In this document: positions 13,346 through 26,043 of the stretch, one piece after another
Position numbering within the stretch: position 1 is the first letter of the stretch
Layout of the letters: each line of letters begins with the position of its first letter
Assembly: GCA_008360975.2 (NCBI GenBank)
Contig: CM039192.1
Span: forward strand, 9,640,194 to 9,704,193
DNA: 64,000 nt
DNA from: Lichenostomus cassidix
Taxonomy: Eukaryota; Chordata; Aves; Passeriformes; Meliphagidae
Reading direction: 5' to 3'
Notes under the pieces: generated by a model
What the model saw: only the letters and a program-made list of their open reading frames with translations
Databases searched by the model: none
What the model was told of the DNA's origin: nothing
Made by a program: the position numbers and the translations under genes

Positions 13346-16300
13346 TATATTTATATCAAAGTTAGGATAAAAAGTTTAAACCAGTGAACCTTTGAATATA
13401 GTAGGTAGTTACTGTTAAAAATTAAGTCTTGTTATTTGCATATTTTTAGAAATTGTCTTTTGGACATTAGAGCTAGACTTGGTTGTGGCTTTGTTTTTTG
13501 TTTTTTTGTTTTTCGACTAGTATTTACAGTAAACACCGTGTAAAATAACTGAAAATGCAGTGGTGGCTGAAGGAAAAAAGAGAAGTGCTTTTAGAGAAAT
13601 GTATTGAACTGTTTCAAGCGAAAAATTTCCTTTTCCCAAAAGTCTGAAGTATTTTCCAAACAAGGAATTTTGAAATAGCATTTTCACTTCTAAATCTTAC
13701 AAGTTCAATAAAAGTATTTAAAAGGGATATAAAACCAGAAAGAGTGAATGTGTAGGGTCAGCTTATTCAAACACAAACTCGTTTCAATTTTTTCCTTTTA
13801 ATACTTTTCACTCCAGACAGGAGAACTCCCCCTGGTAAAAAAAATCGAATCTTCTCACAGTTCTTCTGTAGATGGCTTTCTTTTTCTCCAAGTGCATTTC
13901 AACAGCAAACTCTGTGATCGTCTTGTGCTGGATAGATACAATCCATATGTTTCTCCTTTTAGGAAATATGACTCTTATAGCAGCTAAAAAGTAAAGGCCA
14001 GGAAGATTTGCAGAACCATTCAGCTTATTAGTCCATAATCCATATTGGAACAGACGTTAGTACAGTGCAGATAGGCTGTGCCTGTGTGGACACAGTCAGA
14101 TTAGTCTCTAGCAAGCCTGCATGGCTGAAATTTCTCACCAAGAGTGATCACTGGGGAAGGCAGAACATGAAGGGCCAAACACAATTGAAAAAAAAAATGG
14201 TTTGTTCAGTTCAGCACTGTAAAATATCTGTAATACAATCTGCAAAGCAGCACACTGTTCAGACCTGGTCCTAAATGGAGATGTTGGGTCACACCTAATG
14301 ATATCCAGGGAAAATTTCTGGCAATGGTTGAAGTTTTGAATGAGAATAGTGCACAAGCGGATGAATTTTCTGTAATTCAGGCTATATTTTGTCCAGCATG
14401 CTTTAATGGAAGGAACTGAGTCTAACTTTGTGATATGAGTTTTGTTGATCAGGTAGAGAGAACTGCTGTGTCTGTCATCCATAACCATCCAACCTGTTCT
14501 CACTGTTGGAGGAAATCCCTCTAGGTGCTGCCCTGACTCCCTAAAGCACCACTGCACAGCCAGTGCCTGTGAGCACTGCCAGAGCAGGTCTGGTGTTCTC
14601 CATCGGGGGCTGAATCTTTCTGCCTAGTGAAAAATTCTGTAAGTGTGAAAAGGCAAGAGTCCCCTCTGTGGTTTGTAGGAAGTGCTGGGATATCTGTGTG
14701 GTTACATTTAATCTGATAAAGCCAAGCTGCAGAGATGAATCTAGCTCTGAAAAGTTCTTTCAGGCTCCTGATGGCAAGGTCTTTAATTAGCACTTGCAGA
14801 GCATTGCTAATGACACTGTGCTGCTGCTAATGAAAATAAACCTGGAGTTGTGTTCCTTGGTCTGTTGACATTTGCAGTTGTCAAGTCCAAGCCAGTCTGG
14901 GAGCTGCTGCTCATGGGAAGGGAAACTGCAGAGCATCAGCCAGAGAGCACAGTGAGACACCAAACACAGCCTGAACTTCCAGCCTGTGGCAGAAATGACG
15001 GGGGCAGTGACTGTGGTGCTGCCCATCCCTGCCAAAGGGCCTTGCTAACCTGGCAGCTTCATCTGCACTGGGATTCTGCTCTTCCATCCTTAGAGGCTAC
15101 CTCAGGACTTGCCCTGCCATGATTAAAAAGTTGAGGATAATTTCAATAGCATATTATTTAGAAAACAGTGATGATGAGAAGAAAATGGCAGCAATGCACT
15201 GTGATGAGTCTTTGAGTTTAAACTGGTTCTGGAACACCAGGATTTTGGCCAGTGGCTTGAAATAGTCAGTGTTTCAGTGACATGCTGGGGAGGGAGCTAT
15301 CCTCCACATGCCTCTGGCTGAAGGTATTTCTAGCCATCTCCTTATGTATGGGACTTGCAGAAGAGGAAAAACTGAATTGTTGTTGCTCATCTTCTTGTGT
15401 TGTAGTTATTTTTTCTATATATAAACAGATACCAAAGCACTTAACTTGGGTGAAATGTGGACGAAGGTGGGGAAAAAGGCTTTACAAACTAAAAGAAGTG
15501 CAAAAAATATTTGTGCTGTATTTTAGTCTTTTTTATTTCCTTTTGGCTTGTTTGTCTTGTGGTGTTAGCAGGATAGGCCCTACCACTTTTGCTGGCGTGT
15601 ATTTGTAACCCAGGAATGTTTTTTGACAGATGTAAAATTAGAAACAAATTTCATGTGTTCTGCAGTGCCCTCCAGTGCTATAAAGGACAGGAACAGAATA
15701 TGTGGCTTTGTCAGGATGACTCCAGGAAACCACAAAGAAACAGAGATTAGAAACAAAATCGGGGAAATAAATAAATAAAAGAGGAAATCAGCCCCCAGCA
15801 GATGCTGCACAGCTTGGGAGGGGAGCGCAGGGCAAAGCCCCTGCCGTGTGAATGAGAGCAGACAATGGAGCCCTTGGTGCGACGGGAAACGAGGATGCGT
15901 GATTTGGGGTTGTTTTCAAATAAGTGGTTCCAGGATTTTGAGGTCAGATGATGCTCCAAAATTTACCTGTCTGTTTTCAGATGTGAATAAAGAAAGTGCT
16001 GCTCCCCTCCCCCCGGCAGGATGGGAGCACTGAACGCTCGGCCCATCAAATTAAACACAGGCAGGTTTTCATTTCCAAGCCAGCACGTTTGGAGATGATG
16101 GATGGTGAGATATATGTCTCTATAATGAAGGTTTCATTACGATTTTTTTTTAAAATGTGCAACATGGCTCTTCATTTCCAAACAAGAAGTGCCATCTCCT
16201 TTCTTGTAGCTCTTGGGTCAAATATGTGGGATATTGCCAAAGGAAATGATCAAATAACCACTGAATATATTGATTTAATATAAAGTTATATTTGCTTCAT

Positions 16301-18900
16301 TTTTACTGCAAAGCTTCAGAAAAATTGAATGAAATAATAAACTGCATAAATAAAAATAGGGAAGGGTAGCAGTAGGGTGATTAGAGAGAAATGATTAGTG
16401 GGATCATTGGTTGCAACTATTCAAGCAATTATAAGTGGCTTGTCTCTGTCTTGTTTCTGCCCTGTTGTCCGCTGCCTGCAAACAGCCAGGTGATCAAATT
16501 GTCCCAATTTGAGCACTTACAGAAAGTTTGAGTGAAGAATGTATAGAAGCCCTTCATAATTAAGTAAACAAATAAACCAAAACACTCCAACAAACAAAAT
16601 ACCTTGAGGTCTTTATGCACTGTGCAATAGTGAGTTTTCCCAATTACAATAAAAATACTGTGTAGTGTATCCAAATGATAAGGGTTGATGAGCAGCAACC
16701 CTCAGTGTGTCATATATAGAGAGACAGAGAGAGACTTCAAGTGACATAATATCCATTTTTAATGTTGGCCAAGCATGTCTGGGCAAATGGAGAGTTGTAG
16801 GAAGCCCATCATGAAGGATTTTAAACCCAAATGTTCAGCCAGAAGACCTGGACTATCTGTAGAATTGGTCATGTGTGGAAAAGGTTAATCTTTACATGAG
16901 GGAAGCAAGGCACTGTGGAAATATCTTCAGTCTGAAAGATGGGCTGTTGCCCTGGGTGCTAAGTGGCTGTGAGAGGGGTGCTGAGGAGCACTGCAGGGTG
17001 AGGTGTCACCAGGGTTAGGCGTCACCTGGGGCAGGTGCATTGATAGCTGACACAGCTATCAATGTGGGAAAAGGGAGCCTCTGGAAAATCTCCCAGCGAT
17101 TTTCCTACAATTACCAACTTGATTTCATGTTAACTGCTTTTCACCTTTACTTCTCTCCACACCTTCCTGGGGGATTTTTTAACTCCACTTTGTACATACG
17201 TGTGCAGTATCAAAATGTCCACATCTCCTTAAACCTCCTCTCTCTGTCACTCTAAGTGTTGTCCTCTGAACACAAGAAGGACTTTGGTGACCCAATTTTG
17301 CGTGGCATCAAAATGTGAAAGTTCAAACAGCATTTTGTGATTTTTCTGGTAATATCGTGCACAGCTTTTAGTGCCCTTACCCTGGAGCTGAAGGAGTTCT
17401 AGGAAAGAGGGAGGGTTCTAGGAAAACCTGGTGGCACCACTTTCCTTTGCCTCTGCACTGCTGCCCCCCATTAAAAATGCATTAGGCACTAGCACTGAGA
17501 GGATAAATTAAAACCACCAAGACAGCTTTAGGGTTTGCATTTGAGTGTCAATTGCAGCTGGTGGAGAGCTGGGCTTTTGCTGGGGCTGGGCATGCTGGTG
17601 AGCACACACTGAGATCTGTGTCATCCTGTCCTAGTGCCCACAGTCACAATCACTAATAAGTTTTCCTTTTGCTCTTTAGTGGAGTCTCAGTTCTATCTGA
17701 AGTGGATCCTGTGCTTTGATGTGGGCTTTCCTTCTCGATCCATCAGTTGATGCAGTGATGGATTTTTGTCTCAGCAAGACTTCTCTGTGCTGTTTTCTGC
17801 AAAGGCCAGTGAAGGAATTGGCTGCTCTGAAGGAGTCTGGCAGGAGCTCCTGTCTGACCTGCCCACAAACCCTCTGTGGACCCAGCCCACTCCTTGCTTA
17901 AGCACTAAATTGACAGAATACATTTAAATATCATCATCTGAGTTTGCCTCCAAAATTTCTGTTTTTCTCTGAGAGATTTTTCTCCCTTGGTCACTTGCTT
18001 ACCCTAGGAGGAAAGGATCCAAGTATTTGATACTAATCTTAAAGATTGATTTTTGGTTTTCTTTGAAAGTTGATTAAATGCAATTGTCATTCCACTCCTT
18101 TCTCAAGAAGCAGTAAGATGCACTGCTGTCACTAGGACAGCATATCTCAGAGCTTCTTCCACTGCTGTGGCATACCCAAACTCGTGTTCTACCTAAGGGG
18201 TGCAAGAACTAGTGGAAAAACTAAAAGTCTAATAAGAATTAGAAGCATATATAAAATTATAGTCTTATAATAATTAATCTATAATAATTAGAAGCTTGCA
18301 AGAGCAATGTGGGTTAACCAGTACAGGATGGGAGGGAATATAAAGGATTGGAGAACATAATTTGCAGACAAGACCTTTGGCTGACAATTTGCACATCCCT
18401 TCTATTGGTGTTCCTCACTAGGCCATTCACTCACACTCACTATATGAAGAAGTTTTTTTACCATGTTGGCCATAAAGAGCTGCAAATCCATTATGCAGAT
18501 GGAGTTGTATCATAGAAATATTATTTAAGGGAGGGAGAACAAGTGAAAATATCATAAAGCTCATTAATACCTTTATTTCTGTTACTGGATGGGAGCTTTA
18601 GAAAAGATTTAAAAAAAAACCAAGAACCTCACTGAAAGTTTGGAGTCCTGACAAAATAGGTAACACAATCCATAGTGTACTATCATAAAGATGCCATTAT
18701 GGTAATTTTAGGGAATGTATATTTTTGAGCTCTGTGAAATGTATATTCTGTACTTGGGATCTGATAAAGTGAATTATTGACAGGTAAAGTAATAGTCTGC
18801 TTCCAAGTCAGTAGTTACTTGTTTTTCTTGTACTAATAAGCATCCAGTAAGTTTTTAAAAAGGAAAATTTATCCTCTCCTGTGAGGTACCGATGGGTGGA
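13346..18900. other. Intergenic, no gene recognised
   Basis: Non-coding DNA with no supported gene. Includes an AT-rich CNE-like patch at roughly 16040-16300, a purine-rich GAGA/GACA patch near 16717-16735, a perfect 11-bp-arm hairpin at 17038-17064, and an AT-rich patch near 18225-18295 with the AATTAGAAGC word repeated. Confidence 0.5.
17038..17064. repeat. Hairpin, 11-bp perfect arms, 5-base loop
   Basis: CATTGATAGCT and AGCTATCAATG are exact reverse complements separated by GACAC. The stem is too short for a microRNA precursor. Possible dyad binding site or chance. Confidence 0.75.
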
Positions 18901-21900
18901 GAACTGTACCTGAGACCCCAATTCTCAGAAGTCAGTAGGAATTAGAGCTCTTTGAAAAATGAAACCTTCACTTTCCCTCCAAAAGACTGAGAGATGATGA
19001 TTACTGCTGTATCTAAATGTGTTAAATCAACAGGTTCTATTTTATTTTTTTCAAAACACGTTTGAGTGTTGCATGTTGTGTCGTGAAAATACAAAATTAA
19101 ATTATTGGAACTTCTTGAATTTATTGTCATGGTGCTCAGTTCCCTCCTGGTCACTGTGATGCTGGTGGTGTTGCCACTACCACCTACAACTGTCCCTCGA
19201 GCCCAAAATGTATCTTTGAGTCTCTTTATTCTTCTGAAGAATGCAGCCAGGTTAGAAATGCTGTAGCGCTCCAGCAGGGAGGTATTGCATGTTTGTAACA
19301 CAAAACTTGGATTAAGTAATTTTGAGAGGGTAGAATTCCCATTAAGGGTGGTTGGTAGAACTTGGCTGCAGTTCCAGTGCATGCCTGGAATTTGGCTGTT
19401 GCCTGAAACTCCCTGTGTGCCTCTTGGGCTGTGCTGCCAGAGAGAGCAATTGAGACCTGCAGAGTGGGCAGCTCCTTACCTGCCACCAGGCAGAATTTAG
19501 GGCATTGGCAAATACTTGGTTTTTTTGGTGTTCAATCAGACTTTGCTTGTCTTCCAGTCTGTCCTGAAAGAACTGGCTGCACAACTGTGGTGCTTTCACC
19601 CAAAAGAGTTTTGGTGGTTTATGGACTGTCTTCTGGGAGTGGCTTTACACACATTTTTATTAACTTTCCTATTTGCTGCTGTTGTTATTTATTGTTATTA
19701 TTATTATTAATTTCAGAATAACTTCCCCTAGATAGTCTTTCCTCCATCAGTCCTATTTTGCATCTCAGAAGAATGTAAGAAATGGGTTTGGCCACAACTG
19801 GAATCCTCTGCCTCAAACAGAAGCTGCAGCACTTGGCGCTATTAGTGAGAGCTTTATAATTGTGTGTATGCAGAGGCTGTTGGCACTGCTTTCTATTAAG
19901 GCATTCTCATGTCATGCCCAAAATTCAGTTGTTGGTAATATAGATGAACAATAGTTGTTTACTGGTAATTAGAGGGCTATGGGCAGCACTCTCCTGCCTT
20001 GCTGGTGATTGCAATCTTTTCCTGTTTGAAATATGTCTGTGCAACAAATCCAAGAGTGCTCATAACATGGGATGTCTGCTGGGGATGAAAGGTGCCTACT
20101 GCTGCTGCAATGCAAATGTGGCAACATGGGGAAAAGGGAGAAAGGTTCTTAGCAGTGAAGGTTGGAGCCATGGGCCACCGACAGGGTAGGGTGGGTTAGA
20201 GCCAGCATGAATGTGCCCAGCGGGGCTGCAGCCTGATATCAGTGCTCTGTGGGGACACCTTCCAGGGCAGTAGGCTCTCTGGGACAAAGTGTGCTTCATC
20301 TTAACTAACACAGGCGCTGGGCTGGAAGTGCAGGGGTGTTCTCATGGGAAAAGGAGCTTTTCGCCAGCTATCAGTCACAGATGAGGTCATGTCATACACA
20401 GCCTCTGCCTGAAATTTTAACTGACAAGTGTCACTGTTGGCTCTGGACCTGTGTGTGTTTTGAACACATGAAGGCTTTAAAAATGTGCACATTGATCTTG
20501 TACATGTTCTTCTAGCTCTACTCCTCAGTGTGATGCAACATAGCCCAGTGGTGGAGCCCAGTGAGAAATGCCCTCCCTGCTGTGGGGGAGTTTGTGCAAT
20601 GCTGCAGGGAGCAGGGGAGAGCTGCTGGCACAAGCTGCTCCTCCCCAGGGGAGGATAGAGCTGGCAGGACCTGCTGAGTCTTGCCAAAAATGCAGAGTTC
20701 TTCAGCAGCCTCCCACTGTGTGGTAGGTGAGAGCTCTTTGGGTGCAGCGAAGAGCTGCAGCTGGTCACATCCTGACCCAGCACTGGTGCTGCCATCGCAC
20801 CCAGCTCCTCCTGACAAAATTGTCTTCTGCCTTGCACAGCTCAATCTGCTCTGTTCTGCTGCTTCTTTGAAATAAAGTTGCTATGTGATTGTTCCTGAAG
20901 CTGTTGCAAACTGTTTTCCCTTGCATTGTCTTGGAACTCTAAAATCTTCCAGAAACCTCTGTTAGTGACTGAGCTAAACTATTGATTTCATTTGGTTAAT
21001 TTTACTATTTAGTAGAATTATTATGATTTCCAGTGTTTTCTCTCATAAATAATAATTTTGATCGTCACATGTTTTCTTTGGGAATTTTTTTCATTTCAAA
21101 TCATAGATCTATGTATTTAGTTGACTGAGGAGGTCAAATTTTATTAGCTTGCTCTGGAGTGTAGCAGGATATTGTTCTGTCACAGGAATTCCTTGGTCTG
21201 GAATTTTTAGCAAGATAGGAAGAACAGTGAGAGTAGGGCAGGAAGGAGGCACCTGACTGTCCCCTACCTTTGGCAGGTGGAAAAAGAGCTCTGGGATGAC
21301 AACCCCTGTGGTAGCTTTCTGAGGAGAGCTTTAGCTCCATGTGACATCCTTTCCACATTAAGTAGACCAGAGGCAGCAAATTTAAGATTACCAAGGTTTT
21401 GTTACAGCTTCCTGAGTGTTCATATTTCCTTCCAGTGTTTCTTTGCTGTCCTTTTTCATCTTGCTCCTCCTAGAATACGCTGGAGGTGGCAGAGCAGGGT
21501 AGAGACATGCCAGAAGCATTTTTGGATGTGGCTGTGTTGGCTCAGGGTGTGTGGAGTGTGCTGGCCCAGGCTCCTGCTGTGTTTGTGTGCTCACTGGACA
21601 GCACAGGGGGGCTCAGGCTCTGCTGATCACTGCACTGATCCCTGGTGAGCTGGCAAACAACGCTGTGTGTAAAATAGTGACCCAGAGCTGCTCTGGATTA
21701 TTGCTCATGGGCACAGTGTCCGCCATGATCTCCCAGTTAGCCAAGAACCCTCGGGCTTTGCTCACTGCCTTGCTCCCTAATATTGTGCTTTCATTTCCTG
21801 CTCTTGCACAACTTACAAGATCAATTAAAACTGGCTGACATCTGGAGCCTTTAAAAGAAAAAATAAAAAAAAAATTAGTGGTATTCCTGAACTCCTTATT

Positions 21901-22000
21901 CAGAGAAACCTTGAAGGATTTCAAAGGCACGTTCCACAAGGGCTGCTGGATTGGTCCCTATAGGACATTGGCTGGTGCCTGAGAAATAAAGAAAAGCCCT
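18900..22000. other. Intergenic, no gene recognised
   Basis: Ordinary non-coding DNA. The longest frame (minus, 20301-20837, 178 codons) lies over locally GC-richer sequence, is Ser/Ala/Leu-rich without a domain, and overlaps an equally open frame on the same strand, so it is treated as chance. A TTA trinucleotide run is at 19694-19710. Confidence 0.5.
19694..19710. repeat. (TTA)n short microsatellite
   Basis: About five to six TTA units following a TTGTTATTTATTG stretch. Confidence 0.85.
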
Positions 22001-22690
22001 TGACTATTAGTGGGTTCCGCTGTAATTCAGAATAATACCAGATGTTTCATTATGTATCAGCCAGCAATAAAACTGCTTCTTTGAGCTATTGAACAAAGAC
22101 AGTTGACAAAAGAAAAATTAATGTTGTGTCTTTGATCTCATGTTTTAAATTTGTCTTTTATAAATAGTGATGGGTTCTGGTTAAAAACACTCTAACAATT
22201 TGTTAAATATGCAAATGTCTGAAGTTTCTTAGCAACAGAACAAATAAGTGTTTTTCTTCTAATATAATATGTATGCTAGTTTAGTAAGCACACAATAAGT
22301 TAATTAGGCTGCGGTTAGGTATTATTTGTAAATGTCATATTAGCATGCTGTTTTGTTTCTTTGTTGCAACCAAAAGCCTCAAATTCACTGATGTCACTTA
22401 TTGCATGTTGTTTTTTCCTTTAGTTTTGAAATGAGTTTATTTTTTTAACATACTTGTGGGCAGAATAATGATTTATTGAGTTGTGTGTTTATTATTGTTT
22501 TGCTTGGTTGTAATGTCTCATTGTCTTTACATTGTTAGCAATGTTAGAGATTTTACAGGGAAATTCTAGGAAAGTACACATTACATGTGTAATAAAGCTG
22601 CTGCAGTTTACTATGATTAATGTCATTACAATGAATACCAAATGAATTAATAATGATGGGGCCATTTAATTTTAAAATGTTGGCATTTGT
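22000..22690. promoter_or_regulatory. Candidate conserved non-coding element
   Basis: AT-rich sequence with enhancer-like words: AATATGCAAATG (octamer-like) near 22206, GTTAATTAGGCTGCGG near 22299, ATGATTAATGTCATTACAATG near 22612 and GAATTAATAATG near 22643. A TGTTGCAACC word is near 22362. No coding frame. Called on texture only. Confidence 0.3.
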
Positions 22691-23210
22691 CTAAGTGCTG
22701 CTCTGAGAGAGGGTGGAGGAGCTTGGCACGGTAGGAATTGGATAAAGCAGGATTTTTGCTGCCAGCATCCAAGCAGCTTGTTTCTCTCCAAGCAGTTACA
22801 GTCAACTGTTAACATATTCACTGCCAAGTAGATTTATCTAAATCCAGAGAACCTTTTCCTATGACTGCAAAATTTCACTTTATAGTCTTGTGTTTTCCCC
22901 CTCCTCTAGCAAAGCTTTCTTCCAACAGCTCCACTACTTCCATGGTCCTGCCTTAGCAGGTTGGGGGAAATTCCAGGCCAGAACACTTCTGGGTCACTGG
23001 CAAAGGTCAGGGATGGGCATATTGCTGCAAACAACCAAGCAAGAAGTAGCTGTCTTGTGAAAATTTTAAAGTTTGAAGTGTTCAGATCAACGCACATTGC
23101 TAATCCAGGAATGGTCCCCTGACAATCTTGAAGCACATTTTGAAATGTCTTAACCCCCACTGCAGTGGTCATGCAGTGCTTTTTCTGTAGGGAGTAGTTT
23201 TAGGTGTGAG

Positions 23211-23252
23211 TTTTTTTTGTTCGGGTTTTTTTTTTTTTTGTATTTTTTTTTC
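23211..23252. repeat. Interrupted poly-T tract
   Basis: Four blocks of T broken by G, CGGG, GTA. Simple sequence; no associated element recognised. Confidence 0.85.
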
Positions 23253-23956
23253 CTTGATAAAGTACCTGGAAGAGCAGTATCAGGAATTGCTCAATTAAAG
23301 CACTTGGAGGACAATGGCTGATCACAGAGGGCAGCATGGCCAAGTCACTGTGTCAAGGCAGCTGAGACCAGGACCTGGAATGGGACAAGAAGTGTCAGAG
23401 GAGAAACAGCCTCGACTTGGCTGTGGTAACATTTCCATCCACAGAGAGTTGTTTTTTGCTATGTCTGAGAATTTGGAGATGGATTTTTATGCTCTGTGCA
23501 GGGACACTCATGCATTCTTATACCTTCAGTTTTCAAGTGGCCAGCAGAAGCTATCCAGTAGATCCTTGCTGCCTGCCAGAGGATGAAGGCAACCTCAGTT
23601 TTCAATTGCCTTCTTTCTCATTGGATTATCTCATTTAGCACTAGTTTATATTGTCTTTTGGTCACCTAAGCACTGGAAAATCATTAGCAAGACAGTCACT
23701 TCCTATTATGTGCATGGATCAAGGGCTATGAAGTTGAGCAGACAATTTCATGAAAGAAGGTGCAAGGAGAAATCCATCAGAAGGATACAAATGCCATATT
23801 GACAAGAAGGGAGAAAGTGGCTGGAAATCAGTTGCCTCCCTAAGCTGTTGAGGTTGCAGGAGTATTTTAGAGTTTTTCCTAATAGTCTTCATTGTGCACA
23901 TGAGAAAATGCTGCCAGAAAATGCCTCTAATTGTACAATTATTTTAAAAAGAGACT

Positions 23957-23973
23957 GGGGGGGTGGGGGGGGG
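23957..23973 (+). repeat. G-run tract (G7-T-G9), G-quadruplex capable
   Basis: Seven G, one T, nine G on the plus strand, followed by a short C-rich segment (CACCCCCAC) at about 23980. Four GGG blocks with one-base loops are possible on the plus strand, so a quadruplex could form; a pairing with the C-run could also form a small hairpin. Confidence 0.8.
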
Positions 23974-25567
23974 ATGGACACACCCCCACAGTTTACCTGT
24001 GCTGATTAGGTGTGATGGAGTTCTTGGGTACAGCTCTAGCAGCAGTGTAAGATTTGTAACAACACTGTAACATTTGGATCCCCATGAGCTTGTTGCAATC
24101 TACCTTACTGCAACGTCCCTGGGAGTGGAAGGTCACTAGATTTCTGTTTCTTACAAAAATTTCATCACATCAGCAAAGTAATTTTATTATCCTAGGAGAA
24201 AACATAACAAGCATCTAGATTAGCCCCCTGTGTAATGCAGGGCATAGATTTTGGGTTTATGTTTACACTGTGGTACCCACAAGCTCCCAGTTGATTTAAA
24301 GCATACTGGGTGGCTTTTTTCCTAGGAATCCCAGAATACATTAAATGATGGACCTCCTTCCCAGTCATCTGTTCACTTTTTAAATTATCTTAACCAGTAA
24401 TTTTATCAAAAGCTTTAAATTTTGGATGAATCCTGTGTTGCAGGTTGGCTGGTTTTTCACAGCCCAGGGATCATGGAAGGGCCATCCACAGCAGTCTGCC
24501 TGTGCTTGTGCAAGGGTAACTTAGGGAGATCAGTACCTGCCCTGTGAGAAAGGAGGCACAGACAGCTTTGAAATTGTGTTCATGAGCAGGAGTGCAGAAG
24601 GGAGCTCTAGAAAGAGGACTTATCCTGGGGCTTGGCAAAAGCAAACGTCCTGAAAAAGTGAGCAACGATCCCTCTGTCCTGTGGCTGTTTCCAGCTGCCT
24701 CCAGTCCTTGTAAGAAAAGGGAGAAGGGTGGTATGTGCCCCTGGCTTGTGAGCAGCCCTCTGGCTCTGCATACAGATGAGCAGCACAGGATTGTGCATGC
24801 ACATTCAGTTAATATCCTAAAATCCAGCTTAATGAAAAATCAAAGTTCCATAATAAACCACCCTCTTTCTGAATTAATCAGAGATAACCTGGGTGCCCCC
24901 TTCTGCTTGAATCCCTTTGTGGTGGTTTGGGTGGATCTGTCATTTTGGCCATTGTGGTTTTATTCCTTCCTTATTAGGGCTGATGTCTGTCCCTCTGTCA
25001 CTCTCTCTTCCTTTTTCATACTTGCACTGGAGTGCCCTTGGCTGTAAGATCATCTCTGCCCTGTGCTGAGGTGACATAGAATGTGATACAACTGCGATTC
25101 CTGGCAGGGGCTCCTGATGCTGAAAAAGGGAGGATCACAGATAGGTGGAGTTTTCCAAAGTTCATGGGAACAGTTTGAACAGGGAGTCTTTAAATAGAAA
25201 ACACTTAGCTTTCCTTAAGTCTGTACCAAGCAAATCTAACTTTCTGCTAAAGCATGTGGGATTTTTATTTACTTTGTTGGTCGCAGAGGAAAGGAAGTTT
25301 TACAGCATGTGCTCATTGAATTCTGATAAACACCCAGCAAGTGCTATAAATGCTAATTAAGAGATAATGTTAATGGGCTGGAATGTTGTCACAGGATTAG
25401 GCGCTCCTGCTGCCACCAAAAATGTTGGGGCACTTATCAAAAGAACAGCTATGGCTGTGGAACCATAGTCAGTCCCCAGAGCAGGTAGCAGGGGCTGCGG
25501 GATGGGGAAGGAGGTGCCTTTGGTTGTGCTGCACAGAGGATGGAGAGGAACGGGTGCCCAATGGCCG

Positions 25568-25584
25568 GACAGACAGACAGACAG
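25568..25584. repeat. (GACA)4 microsatellite
   Basis: Four tandem GACA units plus one base. Confidence 0.9.
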
Positions 25585-25869
25585 GCGCTGGAGTGACAGA
25601 CGCCGTGCTATTGTTGTCCTGCCCTGTTCCCAGGGCTGCGGCAGGAGCCTTTGTCTGCCGCAGCCGGGCGGGAGGGGGCTCGCCACAAAAGAACAGTTTG
25701 GTTAAAGCGTTCCGGTGTTTTATGAATAAATTGGATTCTACTTACGGCATTATTAACCTGCTGTATTCTGACGGGCTTAGGGAGAGATTATCGTGCGCTT
25801 GAACAAATCAGTATCTACAGATCCACACAAATACTGGGTTTTAACAAAAATATACTGTGATTAAGGCAC

Positions 25870-25935
25870 ACAGCGGATCAAATTCAGCCCCGACTTACAC
25901 CAGGTGCAATCTCATTGATATCCGTGGGTTAAAAA
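25870..25935. repeat. Ancient amniote repeat fragment (probable)
   Basis: The segment GATCAAATTCAGCCCCGACT, TACACCAGGTGCAATC, CATTGATATCCGTGG resembles the CAAATTCAGCCCTG-TTACACC-TCCATTGA-TCAGTGG motif string of old sauropsid repeats. Family name unknown to me; assignment from memory. Confidence 0.4.
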
Positions 25936-25949
25936 GCAATTTTTACAAC

Positions 25950-26043
25950 TTAAAGCAATCAGAAATCAGCTTAGTGTACAGACTTACTAGACCAAAATAA
26001 GGCCCAAGAGACAGTACGCTAAGCTGATTTCTGATTGCTTTAA
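25950..26043. ncRNA. Long hairpin: 30-bp uninterrupted stem, microRNA-precursor-sized
   Basis: Left arm 25950-25984 and right arm 26009-26043 pair along 35 positions: 25 perfect pairs (25950-25974 with 26019-26043), one G.T pair, four more perfect pairs, then A/A, one pair, A/A, two pairs. The spacer is 24 nt (25985-26008), in which CC and GG can pair again. I checked every position by hand. Total length (94 nt) suits a pre-microRNA or a hairpin-type conserved repeat, but the stem is more perfect than most microRNA precursors. Alternatives: a foldback repeat (MITE-like or one of the ancient palindromic vertebrate repeats), or an enhancer with dyad symmetry. Strand of any transcript is unknown. 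The structure is certain; the ncRNA call is tentative. Confidence 0.35.

Larger units (their letters stand above)
22700..25680. other. Intergenic, no gene recognised
   Basis: Non-coding DNA. Contains a T-rich tract (23211-23252), a G-run tract (23957-23973), and a GACA tetranucleotide run (25568-25584) within a short GC-richer island around 25480-25680. Reading frames up to 151 codons (24592-25047, plus) show no domain. Confidence 0.5.

Noticed and set aside
20301..20837. 178-codon minus-strand frame
   Set aside because: Low-information Ser/Leu/Cys-rich translation, a second open frame overlaps it on the same strand, and there is no family resemblance.
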